Source: Myxococcus stipitatus (GTDB lineage Bacteria; Myxococcota; Myxococcia; Myxococcales; Myxococcaceae). Taken from it: DNA of 64,000 nucleotides. Both the position numbers and the translations under genes were made by a program. Below, in pieces: positions 60,330-64,000 of the stretch (within the stretch, counting starts at the first letter, position 1; every line of letters starts with the position of its first letter). The stretch lies in NCBI RefSeq assembly GCF_021412625.1, contig NZ_JAKCFI010000005.1, positions 1-64,000 on the forward strand. The letters run 5' to 3'. The notes beneath the pieces were generated by a model. That model was not told where the DNA came from and searched no databases. It saw only the letters and a program-made list of their open reading frames with translations.

Positions 60330-63300
60330 TCAGGGGAGGTTGAGGTTCTGGGACTGGAGCTGCGAGTCGGCGGCGACCGACAGCGTGCCCTGAACCTGGA
60401 TGGACTCCGGCGTGTAGACCCGGGCCTTTCCGCTCACGGTGAGGTCGCGGAAGACCAGCGACTCCCCGGACGGGTCGAACAGCAGCCCCGCGTTGACCAA
60501 CGTGGCCGCCTGGGAATGGCCGCCGTTGTCGAAGACCAGGCTCCCATACAGGTAGCGGGTGTCCTTCAGGTACACCGAGCCCGCGCCGCCGCTGGGCGAG
60601 CCATGCGCGCGCACGTTGCTCATCGTGAAGTCCGTGAAGCCCTCCCCTCCGTTGTAATAGACGGCGACGCGTCCACCACCGCCGTAGTTGGAGCCGTCGC
60701 TCTCCGCCGTGGAGCCACGGCTGGCCGCCTCGATGAGTCCCGTTCCAGTGATGGTGGGCGCTTCCACGCGGATGCTGCCGCCCGCGCCCGCGCGCCACCC
60801 CTCGCGGCCGTTGGCCCTCAGCGCACCCTCCAACCGCAGGCGCACCGCCCGCAGCCACAGGACACCGCCGCCCGTGCCTCCCAGGTTGGAGGTATTGTAA
60901 CCCGCGCCTCCGGAGCCGAAGTCCGACGGGTTCTTGAAGTCGCCATACACCGGCATTGGCGACTGCAGGGTGTAGGTGCCCCCGCCATTGGTGAACTGGG
61001 CGCCATAGCCACCGTGGCTGCCTCCCGAATACGGCATCTCGCTGGAGACGTTGCCCTTCGTCCGGCCCGGCATCTGCTGGTTGTCTCCCTGGAAGCCTCC
61101 CAGGTACCCGCGCCCGCTCACGTCGATCGACGCTCCCGCGCCGACGATGACGTCCCCACTGACGTCCAGTTCCAGGGCGTGGGTCTGCGTCGACGTCGAC
61201 GCCACGGTGGAGAGAGCCGCGTTGGTGCCGGTCACGGTCAACGCCCCCAGGTACAGCGGCGCGCCACCCGCCACGGTCAGCTTCGCGCCCGCGCCGGAGA
61301 TCTCCACCGGGATGCCTTCCGGGAAGGCCCAGGGCTGACGCAGTTCGACCTGTCCGACGTTCGAGCCCGTGTTGCGCACGTTCAACGCCGTGATGTCTCC
61401 ACTCACCGTTCCCAGGAAGAGGACTCGCCCACCCTCGACCCCGAGGCCCCCCGTCCAGACGTTGCCCAGGAACTCCGCGCTGCCCTGGTCCGCGACCACG
61501 ATCCGCTCGAAGAACCGATCCCCTGTAACAGGCGTGTAGCGGATCAGCGTCGGGTCGGTGTCATGGCCGTCGTTGTCGACGATGAGCTGGCCGTAGGAGT
61601 GCTGGACATCCTTCAAAAACACCGTGCCCGCCCCACCCTTCGGTGAGCCTCGCGCAGACACGTTGCTCCAGCTGAAGCCGCTGGTGCTCCCGTCGTAGTA
61701 GACCGCGACGCGTCCACCGCCGCCGTAGTTGGAGCCGTCGCTCTCCGCCGTGGAGCCACGGCTGGCCGCCTCGATGAGCCCCGTTCCGGTGAGGGTGGGC
61801 ACTTCCACGCGGATGCTGCCGCCCGCGCCCGCGCGCCACCCCTCGCGGCCGTTGGCCCTCAGCGCACCGTCCAGCCTCAGGCTCGCCGCTTTCAGCCTCA
61901 GCACGCCACCGCCCGTGCCTCCCAGGTTGGAGGCATTGTAGCCCGCGCCTCCCGAGCCGAAGTCCGACGGGTCCGCGTAGTCGCCGTACACCTCCATCGG
62001 CGACTGCAGGGTGTGGGTGCCCCCACCATTGGTGAACTGGGCGCCATAGCCACCGTGGCTTCCTCCCGCGTACGGCATCTCGCTGGAGACATTGCCCTTC
62101 GTCCGGCCCGGCATCTGCTGGTTGTCTCCCTGGAAGCCTCCCAGGTACCCGCGCCCGCTCACGTCGATCGACGCCCCCGCTCCCACCACGACCTCGCCGC
62201 TCACGTCCAGCTCCAGCGCGTGGACCTTCGTCGACGTCGGCACGGGCGTGGTGAGGAGCGCGTTGACCCCCGTCACCGTCAGGGCCGCCAATCGCATCGG
62301 GGCACCGCCCGGCACGGTCAGCTTCGCGCCCGCGCCGGAGATCTCCACGGGGATGCCCTCCGGCAGACTCCACGGTTGACGCAGCTCGACCTGTCCGACG
62401 TTCGAGCCCGTGTTGCGCACGTTCAACGCCGTGATGTCTCCATCCACCGTCCCGCGGAAGATGATGCGGCCACCATTCACGTCCAGCGTCTCGACCCAGA
62501 CATCGCCCATGACCTCGGCGCTACCCTGGTCGAGCACCGCCAGGCGTTCGTAGGTTCCACCCTCGACCGGGGTGTAGCGGATCAGCGTCGGGTCGGTGTC
62601 ATGGCCATCGTTGTCGACGATGAGCTGGCCGTAGGGGTGCTGGACATCCTTCAGGAACACCGTGCCCGCCCCACCCTTCGGCGAGCCTCGCGCAGACACG
62701 TTGCTCCAGCTGAAGCCGCTGGTGCTCCCGTCGTAGTAGACCGCGACGCGTCCACCGCCGCCGTAGTTGGAGCCGTCGCTCTCCGCCGTGGAGCCACGGC
62801 TGGCCGCCTCGATGAGCCCCGTTCCGGTGAGGGTGGGCACTTCCACGCGGATGCTGCCGCCCGCGCCCGCGCGCCACCCCTCGCGGCCGTTGGCCCTCAG
62901 CGCACCGTCCAGCCTCAGGCTCGCCGCTTTCAGCCTCAGCACGCCACCGCCCGTGCCTCCCAGGTTGGAGGCATTGTAGCCCGCGCCTCCCGAGCCGAAG
63001 TCCGACGGGTCCGCGTAGTCGCCGTACACCTCCATCGGCGACTGCAGGGTGTGGGTGCCCCCACCATTGGTGAACTGGGCGCCATAGCCACCGTGGCTTC
63101 CTCCCGCGTACGGCATCTCGCTGGAGACATTGCCCTTCGTCCGGCCCGGCATCTGCTGGTTGTCTCCCTGGAAGCCTCCCAGGTACCCGCGCCCGCTCAC
63201 GTCGATCGACGCCCCCGCTCCCACCACGACCTCGCCGCTCACGTCCAGCTCCAGCGCGTGGGCCTTCGTCGACGTCGGCGCCAGCGTGGTGAGCACGGCA

Positions 63301-64000
63301 TTGGTGCCGGTCACGGAGAGAGTGCTCAAGGGAATCGGCGCGTCACCGGACACCGTCAGCTTCGCGTTCGTGCCGGTCACCGCGGCCTGGATGCGTCCGG
63401 CGAAGGGCCACGCCTGGCTCAACGTCAAGGCGCCAGGAGCCACCACGTCGAGCCGGGTCATCGCCGGGGCGACGAGTTGGTCGACGGTGACGCCACCCGT
63501 GATGCGCAGGGCCGTGGCGTTGGGCGCGGAGAGGGAGACGAAGGAGACATCGCCGATCAGCGAGAGCTGCCCGACGACCTGCGTCGTCACCGCGCCCGTG
63601 AACACGGTGCTGCCCGACGGCAACCGCAGGTCCGCGATGTCCGCGGCGCCGATGACCTCGACGCGCGAGGTGCCACGCACCTCGAAGCCATCGAGGGCGC
63701 CCGCGACGACAGGGGTGGCCCGGACATAGGTGCTGGAGTTCGAGTACGTCGAGTTGTCCACGACGAGCGCGCCATGAGCCTGCGCGCTGCCCTTGAGGAA
63801 CACCGTGCCCGGCCCGCCGTGGTAGGAGCCATACGCCGTGACGGTGAGCCCCGAGAGGCTGCTCGTCGCCGAGTCGTAGTAGACGGCGACGCGTCCACCG
63901 CCGCCGCGATTGCCACCACCATTGGCCGTGATGGACCCCGTGCCGGAGAGCGCGCCGACATCGACCCGGATGCCGCCTCCCGCGCCGCCAAGGTTCAGGC
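60330..64000 (-). CDS. Large glycine-rich repeat surface protein, 5' partial
   Basis: The frame stays open to the right edge, so the N-terminus is missing; at least 1,222 residues are visible. A GTG at 63803 is internal, since the same motif (GTVFLK) recurs in each unit as an ordinary valine. The protein is built from units of about 346 residues, each with a Gly-rich block (VSGRGYLGGFQGDNQQMPG, then GGGGRVAVYYDG, then GAGTVFLKD) and a beta-helix-like part (DITALNVRNTGSNVGQVELR). Three full or nearly full copies and one diverged copy at the edge are seen. No catalytic motif is evident; a surface or matrix structural protein is likely. It is upstream of the RHS gene on the same strand, 200 bases away. 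Confidence 0.85.
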   Translation of the reverse strand, partial: LNLGGAGGGIRVDVGALSGTGSITANGGGNRGGGGRVAVYYDSATSSLSGLTVTAYGSYHGGPGTVFLKGSAQAHGALVVDNSTYSNSSTYVRATPVVAGALDGFEVRGTSRVEVIGAADIADLRLPSGSTVFTGAVTTQVVGQLSLIGDVSFVSLSAPNATALRITGGVTVDQLVAPAMTRLDVVAPGALTLSQAWPFAGRIQAAVTGTNAKLTVSGDAPIPLSTLSVTGTNAVLTTLAPTSTKAHALELDVSGEVVVGAGASIDVSGRGYLGGFQGDNQQMPGRTKGNVSSEMPYAGGSHGGYGAQFTNGGGTHTLQSPMEVYGDYADPSDFGSGGAGYNASNLGGTGGGVLRLKAASLRLDGALRANGREGWRAGAGGSIRVEVPTLTGTGLIEAASRGSTAESDGSNYGGGGRVAVYYDGSTSGFSWSNVSARGSPKGGAGTVFLKDVQHPYGQLIVDNDGHDTDPTLIRYTPVEGGTYERLAVLDQGSAEVMGDVWVETLDVNGGRIIFRGTVDGDITALNVRNTGSNVGQVELRQPWSLPEGIPVEISGAGAKLTVPGGAPMRLAALTVTGVNALLTTPVPTSTKVHALELDVSGEVVVGAGASIDVSGRGYLGGFQGDNQQMPGRTKGNVSSEMPYAGGSHGGYGAQFTNGGGTHTLQSPMEVYGDYADPSDFGSGGAGYNASNLGGTGGGVLRLKAASLRLDGALRANGREGWRAGAGGSIRVEVPTLTGTGLIEAASRGSTAESDGSNYGGGGRVAVYYDGSTSGFSWSNVSARGSPKGGAGTVFLKDVQHSYGQLIVDNDGHDTDPTLIRYTPVTGDRFFERIVVADQGSAEFLGNVWTGGLGVEGGRVLFLGTVSGDITALNVRNTGSNVGQVELRQPWAFPEGIPVEISGAGAKLTVAGGAPLYLGALTVTGTNAALSTVASTSTQTHALELDVSGDVIVGAGASIDVSGRGYLGGFQGDNQQMPGRTKGNVSSEMPYSGGSHGGYGAQFTNGGGTYTLQSPMPVYGDFKNPSDFGSGGAGYNTSNLGGTGGGVLWLRAVRLRLEGALRANGREGWRAGAGGSIRVEAPTITGTGLIEAASRGSTAESDGSNYGGGGRVAVYYNGGEGFTDFTMSNVRAHGSPSGGAGSVYLKDTRYLYGSLVFDNGGHSQAATLVNAGLLFDPSGESLVFRDLTVSGKARVYTPESIQVQGTLSVAADSQLQSQNLNLP
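60520..63280 (-). repeat. Tandem repeats with 1,038-bp period inside the partial gene
   Basis: About 675 bp at 61550-62225 recurs almost unchanged at 62588-63263, an offset of 1,038 bases (346 codons). A third copy at about 60520-61190 is offset by roughly 1,041 and is a little more diverged. The near-identity at synonymous sites points to recent duplication or gene conversion. Confidence 0.9.

Noticed and set aside
63804-64000. A start codon at 63803 as the true beginning of the repeat protein
   Set aside because: The codon is GTG inside a repeated motif, and the frame continues to the edge with matching repeat sequence (GGGGRVAVYYDS).

Overview
The window is very GC-rich DNA from a myxobacterium, most likely family Myxococcaceae (Myxococcus, Corallococcus or a close relative). 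The pointers are an AgmX/PglI-type C-terminal domain protein, a PilZ protein of the myxobacterial kind, a surface protein ending in a MYXO-CTERM-like Cys/hydrophobic/Arg tail, Asp-Ala-Gly-rich linkers in very large secreted proteins, and an NRPS gene of myxobacterial style. No tRNA, rRNA, CRISPR array, transposase or phage gene was seen. Genes on both edges are cut off.

Layout. 1-11.4 kb: the 3' part of a large NRPS gene (A-T / C-A-T / C-A-T / C-A-T-TE), converging on a MATE efflux gene across a strong shared hairpin. 13-18 kb: a minus-strand housekeeping run (miaB, a gamma-carbonic-anhydrase-like protein, a cyclic-nucleotide-binding protein, a secreted hypothetical, DedA) plus a further hypothetical. 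18-23.3 kb: a large M19-dipeptidase-like lipoprotein, then a divergent response regulator/histidine kinase pair sharing a 17-bp palindrome. 23.3-26.5 kb: a CoxE-type VWA protein overlapping an RlmD/TrmA-family methyltransferase, then a PilZ protein. 26.5-29.1 kb: succinyl-CoA:3-ketoacid CoA-transferase subunits and a thiolase. 29.4-30.9 kb: a TetR regulator with a lipoprotein metallo-beta-lactamase of AHL-lactonase type. 30.9-35.6 kb: ribosomal protein S1 and a MYXO-CTERM-like surface protein. 35.8-44.2 kb: two acyl-CoA dehydrogenases, enoyl-CoA hydratase, 3-hydroxybutyryl-CoA dehydrogenase, an Mrp/ApbC Fe-S carrier and small hypotheticals.

44.3-64 kb is the accessory-looking part. A 5,111-residue lipoprotein carries Ig-like repeats, an Asp/Gly linker, a DUF6531/YD-repeat RHS core and a C-terminal tip with HxE and CxxC motifs that looks like a YwqJ-type deaminase toxin. 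Directly downstream lies a small YwqK/MORN-type protein, the expected immunity partner. Upstream is the truncated gene of a repeat protein containing nearly identical 1,038-bp tandem units. I regard the RHS-deaminase/YwqK pair as the most interesting system in the window.

The fatty-acid/ketoacid genes (thiolase, CoA-transferase, two acyl-CoA dehydrogenases, hydratase, hydroxyacyl-CoA dehydrogenase) together supply most steps of short-chain acyl-CoA oxidation and acetoacetate handling, spread over three transcription units within 15 kb.
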